Positions 9,199 through 17,711 of a DNA stretch of 64,000 nt are shown one piece after another; position 1 is the first letter of the stretch, and each line of letters opens with the position of its first letter. Under the pieces are notes generated by a model. The model was not told the DNA's origin, did no database searches, and worked only from the letters and a program-made list of their open reading frames with translations. The translations under genes and the position numbers were made by a program. The stretch lies in contig CAXXMY010000011.1 of the NCBI GenBank assembly GCA_963663635.2, forward strand, positions 558,001-622,000. Direction: 5' to 3'. The stretch comes from Poriferisodalis sp963663635 (GTDB taxonomy: Bacteria > Actinomycetota > Acidimicrobiia > Acidimicrobiales > Poriferisodalaceae).

Positions 9199-9993
9199 TC
9201 AGTCGACGAAGTCGACCGCCAGGCCGTAGTGGTCGGACGCAACGACGCCGTCGACGGGCTCGGTGCCGATGATCTGCATCGCCCTCACGTTGCCGAGCGG
9301 AACCGGCCGGGGAGCCGAAATGAACACGTAATCGATGCGGCGGTTCGGCCACATCGCCTGTGCGAGGTAGGGATTGGTGCCGCACCACGTGTGGCCCGGG
9401 CCGTCCCCGGCTTGCGCCCAGGCATCGTTGAACACGAGATCGGGCACCGGCGGCGGCCGCTCGCCGGTCAGCAGCCGGATCTCGTCCGAGCTGGGGATTG
9501 CGTTGAAGTCACCGGCGAGGACAACCGGGAAGCCGTCAGGATCATGCTCGGCGGCAGCCAGCTCGCACAGCGTGCGCACTTGTCCTTGGCGGATTTCGCT
9601 CAACGGGAACCGGTGCTCGAGGTGCGTGCAGATGACGGGAACCTCGCCGACGCGGGGATCGGGGTAAGCGATGCGTGCCACAACGGCGCTGCGATGACCC
9701 GACCGGTCGCCGACTGCCAGCGAGTGGGTACTGGAACGCAGGATCGGCGTGCGGCTGAGGATGGCGTTGGCGAACGAGAGCCCGCGGCGGCCAAAGCGCG
9801 GATGATGAGCGACGTGCATGCCGAGTCGCTCCGCGAGCACGTCGGCCTGGTTGTCGCCGTCTCGTTCGGCCCAAACTTCCTGGCAGCACGCGATGTCGGG
9901 CGCCAATGCTTCGAGCGTTGCGATGATGGCGTCCTGACGGGCGCGCCAGTTGTCGCCGAAGCGCCACCACAAGTTCCACGTCACGACGCGCAC
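9199..9993 (-). CDS. Endonuclease/exonuclease/phosphatase family protein
   Basis: A metal-dependent hydrolase fold of 264 residues. The family signs appear in order: VVTWNLWW at the N-terminus, CQEVWAE (metal-binding Glu), ICTHLEHR (His), VLAGDFNAIP (Asp/Asn), RIDYVFIS and the C-terminal SDHYGLAVD. Members cut DNA, phosphodiesters or inositol phosphates, and the substrate cannot be read from the sequence. The GTG at 9993 is chosen because homology begins there, although the frame is open upstream. It converges on pafC and is divergent from alaX, 57 bases away. Confidence 0.85.
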   Translation of the reverse strand: MRVVTWNLWWRFGDNWRARQDAIIATLEALAPDIACCQEVWAERDGDNQADVLAERLGMHVAHHPRFGRRGLSFANAILSRTPILRSSTHSLAVGDRSGHRSAVVARIAYPDPRVGEVPVICTHLEHRFPLSEIRQGQVRTLCELAAAEHDPDGFPVVLAGDFNAIPSSDEIRLLTGERPPPVPDLVFNDAWAQAGDGPGHTWCGTNPYLAQAMWPNRRIDYVFISAPRPVPLGNVRAMQIIGTEPVDGVVASDHYGLAVDFVD

Positions 9994-10050
9994 GGCGTCA
10001 CCGTAACGATCGTGCAACCCAGCGGCTGTGCCGACGTAGCTTCTGAATTG

Positions 10051-10785
10051 ATGCAGACCGATCAGCTGTACTTGCGAGACGCGTACCTGACCACCGTCGA
10101 AGCGGTGGTCATCGATGTACGAGACGATGGCGCCGTGGCTCTGGACCAGACGGTCTTCTACGCCACTGGCGGCGGGCAGCCCCACGACGTCGGCACGCTT
10201 GCGGACTCGTCGGGAGATGAATGGCAGGTGATCGAGGTGCGCAAGCAAGGAGATCTTCTGTGGCACGGCTTGGCACTTGACGATGGCGCACAGGTGCCGG
10301 CAAAGGGACAAGCCGTCACGGGCACGATCGACTGGGATCGCCGCCTGCAGCTGATGCGCACACACACGGCGCTGCACATCCTGTGCGGGGTCATCTGGAA
10401 CGAGTGGGGCGTGCTGGTCACCGGCGGGAACATGGAGCCGCTGAGTGCTCGCATGGACTTCGAGTTCAATCCGCTGCCCGAGGGGTTTGCCGCCCGTGTC
10501 ACCGATCTGGTGAACGCCGAGATCGCGGCCGATCGTCCGATCGAGGTCAGTTTCTTGGGCAGGTCAGCGGCGCTGGCCGTTCCCGAGCTGATACGCACGA
10601 AGGTGAACCTGATTCCCGATTCGGTGACCGACATCAGGGTGGTGGACATCGTGGGATTGGATCGCCAAGCTGACGGTGGCACCCATGTGGCTTCCACCGG
10701 TGCAGTCGGGCGATTCGAGATCACCAAGACGGAGTCGAAGGGCAAGGGGAACAAGCGCGTGCGGATGGTGTTGCACGACGCCTGA
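10051..10785 (+). CDS. AlaX-like alanyl-tRNA editing protein
   Basis: A free-standing editing domain of 244 residues, related to the second half of alanyl-tRNA synthetase. It hydrolyses mischarged Ser-tRNA(Ala) or Gly-tRNA(Ala). The zinc motifs are HTALH (HxxxH, near residue 105) and GGTHVA near the end, in the right spacing. The N-terminal beta-barrel has FYATGGGQP, which is typical of the family. The ATG at 10051 is the start that fits homology; the frame is open far upstream without resemblance to the family. Length suits the AlaX-M type. Confidence 0.88.
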   Translation: MQTDQLYLRDAYLTTVEAVVIDVRDDGAVALDQTVFYATGGGQPHDVGTLADSSGDEWQVIEVRKQGDLLWHGLALDDGAQVPAKGQAVTGTIDWDRRLQLMRTHTALHILCGVIWNEWGVLVTGGNMEPLSARMDFEFNPLPEGFAARVTDLVNAEIAADRPIEVSFLGRSAALAVPELIRTKVNLIPDSVTDIRVVDIVGLDRQADGGTHVASTGAVGRFEITKTESKGKGNKRVRMVLHDA

Positions 10786-10836
10786 CCCGGCGGGTCAGCC
10801 CGAGGCGCGCGTCTGTTCCAGAGAGCGCCAATTCGG

Positions 10837-10842
10837 TACCCT
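10837..10842 (+). promoter_or_regulatory. Likely -10 box of a leaderless promoter for the DNA methyltransferase gene
   Basis: TACCCT fits the actinobacterial TAnnnT -10 pattern and ends 8 bases before the ATG at 10850, so transcription would begin at or next to the start codon. No Shine-Dalgarno sequence is present. A clear -35 box is not seen. Confidence 0.4.
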
Positions 10843-10849
10843 GTGACAA

Positions 10850-12424
10850 ATGACTCCTCCGGAGGCATTGGGCGGAACGCGCATTGCCACGCCAGCCGCC
10901 CGCCGGACGGCCACGTCGCGATTTGGTGCCTCCCGGCGTGAAGGGCACGACGCATCGGCGTTTTACGCCCGCTTCACCCCGCCGAATCTCTGCGATGACG
11001 ACACGGTTACGCGGGGACCCGAATTCGATCCCGACTTGACCGAGCGCCTCGGCGACGGATGCATCTGCGGTGACGCCCGGCAGATGGCCGAGCTGCCCGA
11101 CGCCTGCGTGGCATTGGTGGTCACCTCACCGCCATATTTCGTGGGCAAGTCCTACGAGGACGCCATCGCTGCTGGGTCTGACGACCGGATACCGACGAGC
11201 TACTTCGACTACTTGGACATGCTGCGGGAAGTGTTCGCAGAGTGTGTGCGGGTGCTCGAGCCGGGCGGCCGCATCGCGGTCAACGTCGCGAATCTGGGGC
11301 GCAAGCCCTATCGCAGCCTTTCGGGGGATGTGGCGCGCATCTTCGAAGAGCTGGGCCTGCTGTTGCGCGGCGAGATCGTGTGGCAAAAGAGCAAAGGGTC
11401 GAGCGGGTCGTGTGCGTGGGGGTCGTTTCGCAGCCCGTCCAATCCGACGCTGCGTGACACCACCGAGCGCATCATCGTGGCGAGCAAGGGGCGCTTCGAT
11501 CGAGCGCGGTCGGCATCACAGCGTGAAGCCGAAGGGCTGCCCTGCCGCAGCAGCCTGTCCACGGACGAATTCATGGAAGCCACGCTGGACGTGTGGGACA
11601 TGGGGCCCGAGAGTGCGCAACGAGTGCGGCATCCCGCTCCGTTCCCGCTAGAGCTGCCGCGGCGCCTGATCGATCTCTACACCTACGAAGGCGACCTGGT
11701 GCTGGATCCGTTCATGGGCTCGGGCACGACGTTGGTGGCGGGTGTGCTGTGCGGTCGGATGGCGGTCGGCTACGACCTCGATCCTGACTACGTGGCATCG
11801 GCTCGCTCTCGGGTCGCCAGTGCTCACGTCGCGTGGAAGCAGCGCCAGCGGCCCACCCAGCAGCCCCCGTTGTTCAGCGCACGTGAGTCCGCTGATGAGC
11901 CGGATGCTGCGGCAGGCGCGATTGCAGATTCGATGAGCGCGGACAGTTTCGTGCGGCACACCGTCGAGGCCGGTCGCAAGGGGCACGACATCGCCGCGGA
12001 GCTCTTGGAGGGCTGCGGTTTCGAGATACTGCGCAGCCCGGCCAAGGTGCGCGGCGGCGGAGTGCAGTTCAGCTTCCTGCTCGCTGATCAAGCGGGAGGC
12101 GAGTGGTGGGCCGACATAGCGGGCGCATTCACGACCGTGCGGCCGGGTCTGTTGCGGGCCGACACGTTGTGGAAGGCGCTCGGTCGGGCATCAGTGCTCG
12201 CTGCGGCTGATCCGGACGCAAAGCTGCTCCTGCTGACCCCGCACCTGCCCCGCCCTGGGGGCGAGGGAGACCGGGCGCTGCACACGCTCGGGCCCTCCGC
12301 TGTGTTCGACGTCATCGAGCTGTTCGGTGATGAGGCTGCGGCACGGCTGGCGGGATATGCCCGCGGCGCCGCGGCGCCGCAGACCGGTTATTGGAACGAG
12401 GCCGAGATTGGCGCCGCCCTGTAG
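10850..12424 (+). CDS. DNA methyltransferase (N4-cytosine/N6-adenine type) with extra C-terminal domain
   Basis: A protein of 524 residues. The catalytic motif IV is TSPPYF (residues 92-97) and the SAM-binding motif I is DPFMGSGTT (near 286-294), an order and sequence typical of beta-class amino-methyltransferases. SPPY alone does not separate N4-cytosine from N6-adenine. After residue 360 comes a domain of about 160 residues with GVQFSFLLADQ and GEWWADIAGAF that I cannot assign. No restriction enzyme is adjacent, so this looks like a solitary methylase unless the C-terminal part is itself active. The first 60 residues are also poorly conserved, and the true start could be later. Confidence 0.85.
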   Translation: MTPPEALGGTRIATPAARRTATSRFGASRREGHDASAFYARFTPPNLCDDDTVTRGPEFDPDLTERLGDGCICGDARQMAELPDACVALVVTSPPYFVGKSYEDAIAAGSDDRIPTSYFDYLDMLREVFAECVRVLEPGGRIAVNVANLGRKPYRSLSGDVARIFEELGLLLRGEIVWQKSKGSSGSCAWGSFRSPSNPTLRDTTERIIVASKGRFDRARSASQREAEGLPCRSSLSTDEFMEATLDVWDMGPESAQRVRHPAPFPLELPRRLIDLYTYEGDLVLDPFMGSGTTLVAGVLCGRMAVGYDLDPDYVASARSRVASAHVAWKQRQRPTQQPPLFSARESADEPDAAAGAIADSMSADSFVRHTVEAGRKGHDIAAELLEGCGFEILRSPAKVRGGGVQFSFLLADQAGGEWWADIAGAFTTVRPGLLRADTLWKALGRASVLAAADPDAKLLLLTPHLPRPGGEGDRALHTLGPSAVFDVIELFGDEAAARLAGYARGAAAPQTGYWNEAEIGAAL

Positions 12425-12444
12425 CGGCACACCGCCTCGTTGGC

Positions 12445-13188
12445 CTACAGGTCGCTGATCCGCTTGAAGAGTTCGGCGTAGGCGAGTGCGGCAGGCTGGC
12501 CGCTGGCAGCCGCCACGGCGTCCACCCAGTCGGCGAAACGCTGTATCTGGGCGGGGTCGTCCGGGTCGGTGATGTCGTGAGTGGTCACGAATTGGCTGCG
12601 ATGGCACAGCAGCGCGGCGGTCTTGGCAGCCGTCCAACCCTCGGCGTTCTCGGCGTGGTCTGGTTCGTCAGCTTCGAACAGCAACAGCTCGTCGGGCCGG
12701 TGCGGGGCCAGACCCTGTTCGGGGAAGAAGAACGGGTCGCGTGCGGCCACCACGCCCTCGACCGCCAGGAGGCCGGCGTGTCGATGGTCAGGGTGCAGGC
12801 GGTAGCGCTTCCATGGGTCATGGCCGAGCACGACGGCGGGCCGCAGCTCCCGGATGACGTGGGCGACCTGGGCTCGGGTGGTGAGATCGCTCGCGAGTTC
12901 GCCGTCGACGTGACCGCCGAAGCGCACCTCGCCCGTGGCGCCGAGTGCGGCTGCAGCCGCCCGCTGCTCGTCCTGGCGGGTGCGCACCAGAGCCACTTGG
13001 CCGCAGTCGGGATCCCAGGTGCCTTTGGAGCCGTCGGTGCAGATGAAGTGGTGCACGACCGTGCCGGCAGCGGCCCATTTGGCCAGCGTGGCGCCGCAGT
13101 CGAACTCGGCGTCGTCGGGATGCGCAGCAATCACGAGAGCCGAGACCGGGATCGGCACGTCCACGCTGAGTCCTCGCGAATCAGCCAT
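12445..13188 (-). CDS. PIG-L family N-deacetylase
   Basis: A zinc-dependent deacetylase of 247 residues. AAHPDDAEF near residue 22 is the metal-binding signature, and RLHPDHRHAG near residue 130 gives the third ligand. Family members remove acetyl groups from GlcNAc-linked small molecules such as GlcNAc-inositol of mycothiol synthesis or act as mycothiol conjugate amidases; which applies is open. The ATG at 13188 overlaps the end of cofC by 8 bases, so the two genes are coupled. Confidence 0.85.
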   Translation of the reverse strand: MADSRGLSVDVPIPVSALVIAAHPDDAEFDCGATLAKWAAAGTVVHHFICTDGSKGTWDPDCGQVALVRTRQDEQRAAAAALGATGEVRFGGHVDGELASDLTTRAQVAHVIRELRPAVVLGHDPWKRYRLHPDHRHAGLLAVEGVVAARDPFFFPEQGLAPHRPDELLLFEADEPDHAENAEGWTAAKTAALLCHRSQFVTTHDITDPDDPAQIQRFADWVDAVAAASGQPAALAYAELFKRISDL

Positions 13189-13819
13189 TTCGACCCGTTC
13201 GGTCGGTGGCGGCATCCAGCCGTCGGAGGGCGTCCAGATCGTCAGGTGTGTCGATGTCCCATTCGAGCGCCGGCACCCTGCGCACCCGCAGGTCCAAGCC
13301 GCAACGGAGAGCCTCCTCGCAGTGGGCCGCGAACGAGCCGGGCCCATAGTGGTACTCGAATGCGGTTCCCAGCGGCAGGCTGAGCACGTTCGTGCCGTCG
13401 AGGTGCCGGTCGGGAACGATGATGACGGTGCCGGCCTCAGCGAGCCCGTCCAACGTCTCGGCTCGGGGCAGGTCGGCGTGCGCGATCACGACATGGTCGG
13501 GGGCAGCCCCGTCACCGCCGGAGGCGTCGCTGAGGCCCCGCAGTCGCTGTGTGGCCTCCGTGACCGACGGATTGAGCCCTTTGGCGTCCACGCGCAACAC
13601 GCCGGCGCCGACATCTTGTGCCCACTGGGCCACCTCGTCGCTGTCGCAAACGATCCAAGTCGGCAAGGACCCTGCGGCACGAACGACTTGTTGGGCCATG
13701 GTGCGAGCCAGTTCCGACCGCTCGGCCTCGCCGAGCCGCTCCGCCAGCCGGCCCTTGGCGTGCTCGAAGCCCTTCACCGGGATCAGCACGGTCGGCGTGA
13801 TGTGTCGCACGGCAGCCAC
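13181..13819 (-). CDS. cofC: CofC/FbiD guanylyltransferase of coenzyme F420 synthesis
   Basis: A nucleotidyltransferase of 212 residues that joins GMP to 2-phospholactate or phosphoenolpyruvate in the first step of F420 synthesis. The N-terminal VLIPVKGFEHAKGRLAERLG holds the GTP-binding loop, ADLP near residue 115 the metal site, and GTNVLSLP plus FEYHYGPGSFAAH the substrate region, all expected for CofC. F420 use fits the luciferase-like oxidoreductase at 48-49 kb. It starts with GTG and ends inside the PIG-L start. Confidence 0.88.
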   Translation of the reverse strand: MAAVRHITPTVLIPVKGFEHAKGRLAERLGEAERSELARTMAQQVVRAAGSLPTWIVCDSDEVAQWAQDVGAGVLRVDAKGLNPSVTEATQRLRGLSDASGGDGAAPDHVVIAHADLPRAETLDGLAEAGTVIIVPDRHLDGTNVLSLPLGTAFEYHYGPGSFAAHCEEALRCGLDLRVRRVPALEWDIDTPDDLDALRRLDAATDRTGRNG

Positions 13820-13840
13820 CCGTGGGGAGTGTATGGCCGC

Positions 13841-14188
13841 TCAGAGGTTCGAGCGGAGCCGCAGTCCGCGGATTCGACCGAAGTCCGACTGGTTGCGTGA
13901 CACCAGTCCCAATCCGTGCTCGAGGGCAGTCGCCGCGATGAGCGCGTCGGGCAGCCGCACGTCGGACTCTCGTCGGATGCGACCGGCACGCTCGGCAATG
14001 GTCCTGTCAACGGGCAGCTCCCGCAGCGGACCCAGAAGATCCGACACGATTGCCGTTGCGGTGGTGCCTGCGAACAGTTCTGCGCGAGTGATGACCGAAT
14101 AGTGGAGTCGATGACGGCCCGGCGACAATGCCCGGTAGCCGCGCAAATGGTCGATGAAGACGTCGGTGTCGACGAGCAGGTCAGCCAC
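13841..14188 (-). CDS. VapC-type PIN-domain toxin
   Basis: A PIN ribonuclease of 115 residues. The acidic residues are LVDTDVFIDHL at the start, TRAELFAG in the middle, LPDALIAATA near residue 87 and SRNQSDFGRI at the end. It follows its antitoxin with an 8-base overlap. VapC proteins cut tRNA or rRNA to stop translation. Confidence 0.88.
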   Translation of the reverse strand: MADLLVDTDVFIDHLRGYRALSPGRHRLHYSVITRAELFAGTTATAIVSDLLGPLRELPVDRTIAERAGRIRRESDVRLPDALIAATALEHGLGLVSRNQSDFGRIRGLRLRSNL

Positions 14189-14402
14189 GCTGCCAGTTGT
14201 CTCGCGAGGGAGTGTCGATGTCGGTCACCGCGCCGAACGTACGCGAGAGAGCCGCTGCGGCATCAGGGGAATATGACGAAAGGTATGCGTCGAGTGCTCG
14301 CCGCACGACTTCGGCCATGGTGACACCCTCGACGCTTGCGAGCTCGTCGATGCGTTCACGCTGTTGCTCGGTGAGATACACCTGGGTGCGGGTCGCCGAC
14401 AT
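14181..14402 (-). CDS. VapB-type ribbon-helix-helix antitoxin
   Basis: A protein of 73 residues with an N-terminal beta strand (RTQVYLTEQQ) and two helices typical of a ribbon-helix-helix DNA-binding dimer, then a short tail likely to bind the toxin. It overlaps the toxin gene, as usual for vapBC. The start MSATRTQ at 14402 is chosen because homology starts there; an upstream in-frame Met exists a few codons earlier. Confidence 0.85.
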   Translation of the reverse strand: MSATRTQVYLTEQQRERIDELASVEGVTMAEVVRRALDAYLSSYSPDAAAALSRTFGAVTDIDTPSRDNWQRG

Positions 14403-14431
14403 ACAGCACAACATACAGCATAGTAATGTTG
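14400..14431 (-). promoter_or_regulatory. Operator/promoter region of the vapBC pair
   Basis: Read on the minus strand, two 12-base direct repeats (TGCTGTATGTTG and TGCTGTATGTCG) run up to and over the vapB start codon, and CAACAT/ATGTTG arms 11 bases apart flank them. Repeats at this place are the usual binding site by which VapB represses its own operon. TACTAT or TATGCT could be the -10 box. Confidence 0.5.
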
Positions 14432-14464
14432 AGGAGTCGCGACGTCGCGTGCTAGGACATCGGG

Positions 14465-16891
14465 GTGACTGGGCGCCGGAGGAGGGGGGATTTGTTCCGC
14501 GCCCGTCCGGCTCGTAGGGCGCGGAGCCTGTCGTTGCCACGCCTGCCGGCATTCCTGCGGTTTCGGGCTCGACGGGAGCAGCGGCGCCCCCAAGGCCCAA
14601 CCGAGCCGCCCGCCGAGTGGGTCGGCCCGTGGTGGGCCGAACGGCAGCGGGACCCTGATTCACCGGCATACGCACCCCAACGCAGCGAATGCCGACTCTG
14701 GCACGGTGACGAGGCGTCCGTCGCGCATGTCCTGGCCAACACGAACAGCCGGTCCTGGACCACCATCGGCCTGCCCGACGGCTACGAGCGCGCGCAGGTC
14801 GACCCCCGCGGGTTGGTCGTATCGGGGACTTGGTCGCTGGATTGGTGGATACGTGCCGGTGAGGAGTGGATGTTCCCATCTCGCGCGCCTGCAGTCCGCC
14901 AGCGACTGGCAGACAACATGCCGGTAGTCGAGACCGTGCTGCGCGTCGGCAGCGGCGATGTCGTTCACACCGCCGCGGCGGCGCGCAGCGCGCCGCTCGA
15001 ACAGTCGGCGTCAGAGGCGCTGGTCATCGAAGTCACGAATCAGACGGGCGCTCCAATCGCTGTCGCGCTGGCGGTGAGGCCATACGAGTTGAGCGCGTAC
15101 TCGCAACAGCACGGCGGCAGCATGGAGTGGGACAACGGCGGTGTCATCGACGAGATCGCCTTCGATGGGCGCATCTGGAGCTTGAGAGCTGGCTGGCATC
15201 AGCAGGTGATCTTCGACAGGCAGCCAGGCGACGTCATCCCGGCGAGCGGAGGGATTGACTGCGCCGCGTCGCTCGTTTCCGCATCGGAAGCGCAAGTGCA
15301 GCACTCCACGCCTGTTGCCATTCGCGGCCAGAGCCCAGAGGCCGACGGCGCGACGGACGCGGCAACTGTGCCCAGCGCCGCAACGCCGGTCTCGGTCGAG
15401 TGCCCCGACCGGCTCGCTACCGCCGCCGCCGTGTTTCCCCTGGTCGCCGGTTCGACCTTGCGGGCCGCGATCTTGGCGCGTCGTCGGGAAGATCGGCTCG
15501 ATGCGCCGGCCCATGGGCAGGCGACAGCCGATCTCATCGATCGTTTGCCGAGCCTGGAACGGGTTGCCAATGGTTGGCGCCAACGTCTTGTTGCAGGCTG
15601 TCGGCTTGAACTGCCCAGTGGCCGTCTTGCCGACGCGTGCGAGGCCGCGCGCGCATCGTTGTTGCTCAGTACCTGGCCAGTCGACGACGGCCATGGCACG
15701 CCCGGGTCAATGTTGTGGCACCCGGCATTCGTCGTCGATCCCGAAGATGGCGACGATCTGGTTCAACTGCTGGGATTGATCGAATGCGGCGCGCCCGAGC
15801 TTGTGCGCGATCTGCTGATTCGGCAGGCCAAGGTGCAAGATGCCACGGGCTGCACGACGAGCTTGGGCCGGACGGTCACGGCAACGTCGTTGGTGCTGGC
15901 AGAGCACCTGCTGTCGCTGCGGGGCGACCAGGAATTCGCCGAAGCGTTGGGAGAATTCGTGACATCGGCGGTCCGTTGGCTGCTGATGGGCGACGCCGAA
16001 TGGGAACAGGCGTGGGCCAATCGCGAGGGGCTGCGGGCCGGCTATCGCATGCTGCGTCGGCTGGGTGCCGATCGTGCGGCCGCCGAGTTGCGGCGTGCTG
16101 CGGGTTCGCTGCCGACGAATCGCCGACTGGACGTCTGTGCGGAGCCCGAGGCGTCCACGTTCTACCTGAATGACTGGAGTCACCTGCCGTGGGAGGTTCC
16201 AGAGCGCGGCGAGGGCGAGGCCTCGACGAAGCGACGGTGGGAGTGGGAATTGCGCGACGGCGGTCTGTGGGTGCACGCAGCCGTCCCTTGGGCACCGGCG
16301 CTTCCTTTCGTGACTCCTGAGCACCCCGAAGATGCACCGAGCGGCTTCGTTCTCGACGCCGAGGCGAAGCGCGGTCACGACATGATGGCGACCGCACTGC
16401 GGGCGTTTGCCGAGGCACGTGTGGCACCCGCGCGGGCGTTCGAGCACCTCGAGGCACTGGTGTCGGTGGCGTCGCCGACGCTGAATTGGCCGACCTTCAT
16501 GCATCCGCGGCTGCACACGGGCACCGACGGCGCGGGCCACGACTTGCGCGTCGGCGGCCTGTTCGTGCGCACGCTGCTGCGATTGCTGGTCGACGTGCCC
16601 GATGGCGGCGTGGCGAGCAGCGATCCGGCCACGCTGCGGCTCGCTGCGCACTGGCCGGCGGCCTGGCTGGGCCAGCCAGTGGAGGTGCACGACGTGCCGA
16701 CCGGGATCGGCAAGGTGTCGTGGGCGGTGCGATGGCATGGCGAGCGTCCGGCGCTGCTGTGGGATGTCGTGCCGCACGATCCCGCAGGCGCCGCTCCGTC
16801 GGTGGCTGTTCCGGGCCTGGATCCGGCATTCGCCGCCACGGCATGGAGCGGCGAAGCACTGCTCGCTCCTGTCCCGGCGCCCGCCGAGTGA
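14465..16891 (+). CDS. Large conserved protein of unknown function
   Basis: A protein of 808 residues starting at GTG. The first 45 residues are rich in Arg and Pro. Then comes a beta-rich, Trp-rich part (residues 50-240, with SGTWSLDWWIRAGEEW), a low-complexity insert (270-310), and a helical part rich in Leu, Ala and Trp (350-808). The overall layout, beta domain followed by helical repeats, recalls (alpha/alpha)6 glycosidase-like proteins, but no catalytic motif is recognised, so no function is given. No signal peptide or membrane segment is evident. It is divergent from vapBC and followed by rnhB after 57 bases. Confidence 0.65.
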   Translation: MTGRRRRGDLFRARPARRARSLSLPRLPAFLRFRARREQRRPQGPTEPPAEWVGPWWAERQRDPDSPAYAPQRSECRLWHGDEASVAHVLANTNSRSWTTIGLPDGYERAQVDPRGLVVSGTWSLDWWIRAGEEWMFPSRAPAVRQRLADNMPVVETVLRVGSGDVVHTAAAARSAPLEQSASEALVIEVTNQTGAPIAVALAVRPYELSAYSQQHGGSMEWDNGGVIDEIAFDGRIWSLRAGWHQQVIFDRQPGDVIPASGGIDCAASLVSASEAQVQHSTPVAIRGQSPEADGATDAATVPSAATPVSVECPDRLATAAAVFPLVAGSTLRAAILARRREDRLDAPAHGQATADLIDRLPSLERVANGWRQRLVAGCRLELPSGRLADACEAARASLLLSTWPVDDGHGTPGSMLWHPAFVVDPEDGDDLVQLLGLIECGAPELVRDLLIRQAKVQDATGCTTSLGRTVTATSLVLAEHLLSLRGDQEFAEALGEFVTSAVRWLLMGDAEWEQAWANREGLRAGYRMLRRLGADRAAAELRRAAGSLPTNRRLDVCAEPEASTFYLNDWSHLPWEVPERGEGEASTKRRWEWELRDGGLWVHAAVPWAPALPFVTPEHPEDAPSGFVLDAEAKRGHDMMATALRAFAEARVAPARAFEHLEALVSVASPTLNWPTFMHPRLHTGTDGAGHDLRVGGLFVRTLLRLLVDVPDGGVASSDPATLRLAAHWPAAWLGQPVEVHDVPTGIGKVSWAVRWHGERPALLWDVVPHDPAGAAPSVAVPGLDPAFAATAWSGEALLAPVPAPAE

Positions 16892-16948
16892 TCGCTGGAG
16901 GATCGCACTCGCAGAGCACGAGTACGGCAGGCAACTAGGTTCGACGAG

Positions 16949-17674
16949 GTGAGGCAGGGGGTGCTCGGGGGTGCCCGGCCGAGCCTCGAAGTCGAGCGGC
17001 GGTGCTGGGAGGCGGGCGAGGCAACGGTCGTCGGCGTGGACGAGGTCGGCCGCGGCGCGTGGGCCGGACCGTTGACGGTCGGCGCCGTCGTGATCGGCAC
17101 CAGCGGGCGCGTCAACGGCATCCGGGACTCCAAAGAGCTCCGACCCGTGGTTCGCGAGCATCTCTTTGAGCGAATCGATGGCTGGGCGCGCGCCTGGTCG
17201 GTGGGCCACGCCACCTCGGCCGAGTGCGACGAGCTGGGCATGTCCGAGGCGCTGCGGCTCGCCACGCGTCGAGCCCTCGATGCGCTCGACGCTGAGCCCG
17301 ACCGAGTCCTGCTCGACGGCAAGTGGAACTTCGTCGACTGGCGTCCCAGCACTGCAATCATCCAAGGCGACCGGCGCTGTTTGTCGATCGCGGCGGCGTC
17401 GATCATGGCGAAGGTGGTTCGCGACCGGATCATGGCTGGATTGGCGGCCGACTTCCCTCCGTACGGCTTCGAGTCCAACAAGGGCTACCCGGCCCCAGTG
17501 CACCGTGCGGCGTTGGCGACGCACGGCCCGTGCGCGCTCCACCGACTCAGCTGGTCCTTCGCAGATGGTCTGCCCGACGCCCGACCCATCCCCAGCGTCG
17601 CTCACCGGGACACGCCCACGGCGCTGACGACATACCAGACTGCCCTCGCCGGCCCGGCCGAGACGCTGTTCTAG
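16949..17674 (+). CDS. rnhB: Ribonuclease HII
   Basis: A protein of 241 residues that cuts RNA in RNA/DNA hybrids and removes misincorporated ribonucleotides. The active-site block DEVGRGAWAGPLTVGAVV (near residue 31) supplies Asp and Glu, LLDGK (near 120) the third acid, and SIMAKVVRDR the fourth region. The SNKGYPAPVHRAAL C-terminal motif is typical. It starts at GTG 16949 with no good ribosome-binding site; conservation begins near residue 12. Confidence 0.92.
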   Translation: MRQGVLGGARPSLEVERRCWEAGEATVVGVDEVGRGAWAGPLTVGAVVIGTSGRVNGIRDSKELRPVVREHLFERIDGWARAWSVGHATSAECDELGMSEALRLATRRALDALDAEPDRVLLDGKWNFVDWRPSTAIIQGDRRCLSIAAASIMAKVVRDRIMAGLAADFPPYGFESNKGYPAPVHRAALATHGPCALHRLSWSFADGLPDARPIPSVAHRDTPTALTTYQTALAGPAETLF

Positions 17675-17711
17675 CACCGCTCGGCGCCGAGCCTGCTAGA
17701 AGTTGGCCCTG

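Noticed and set aside
9172..9199. Terminator between pafC and the nuclease-fold gene
   Set aside because: The 26 bases are GC-rich with weak self-pairing and no T run, so a terminator cannot be supported.
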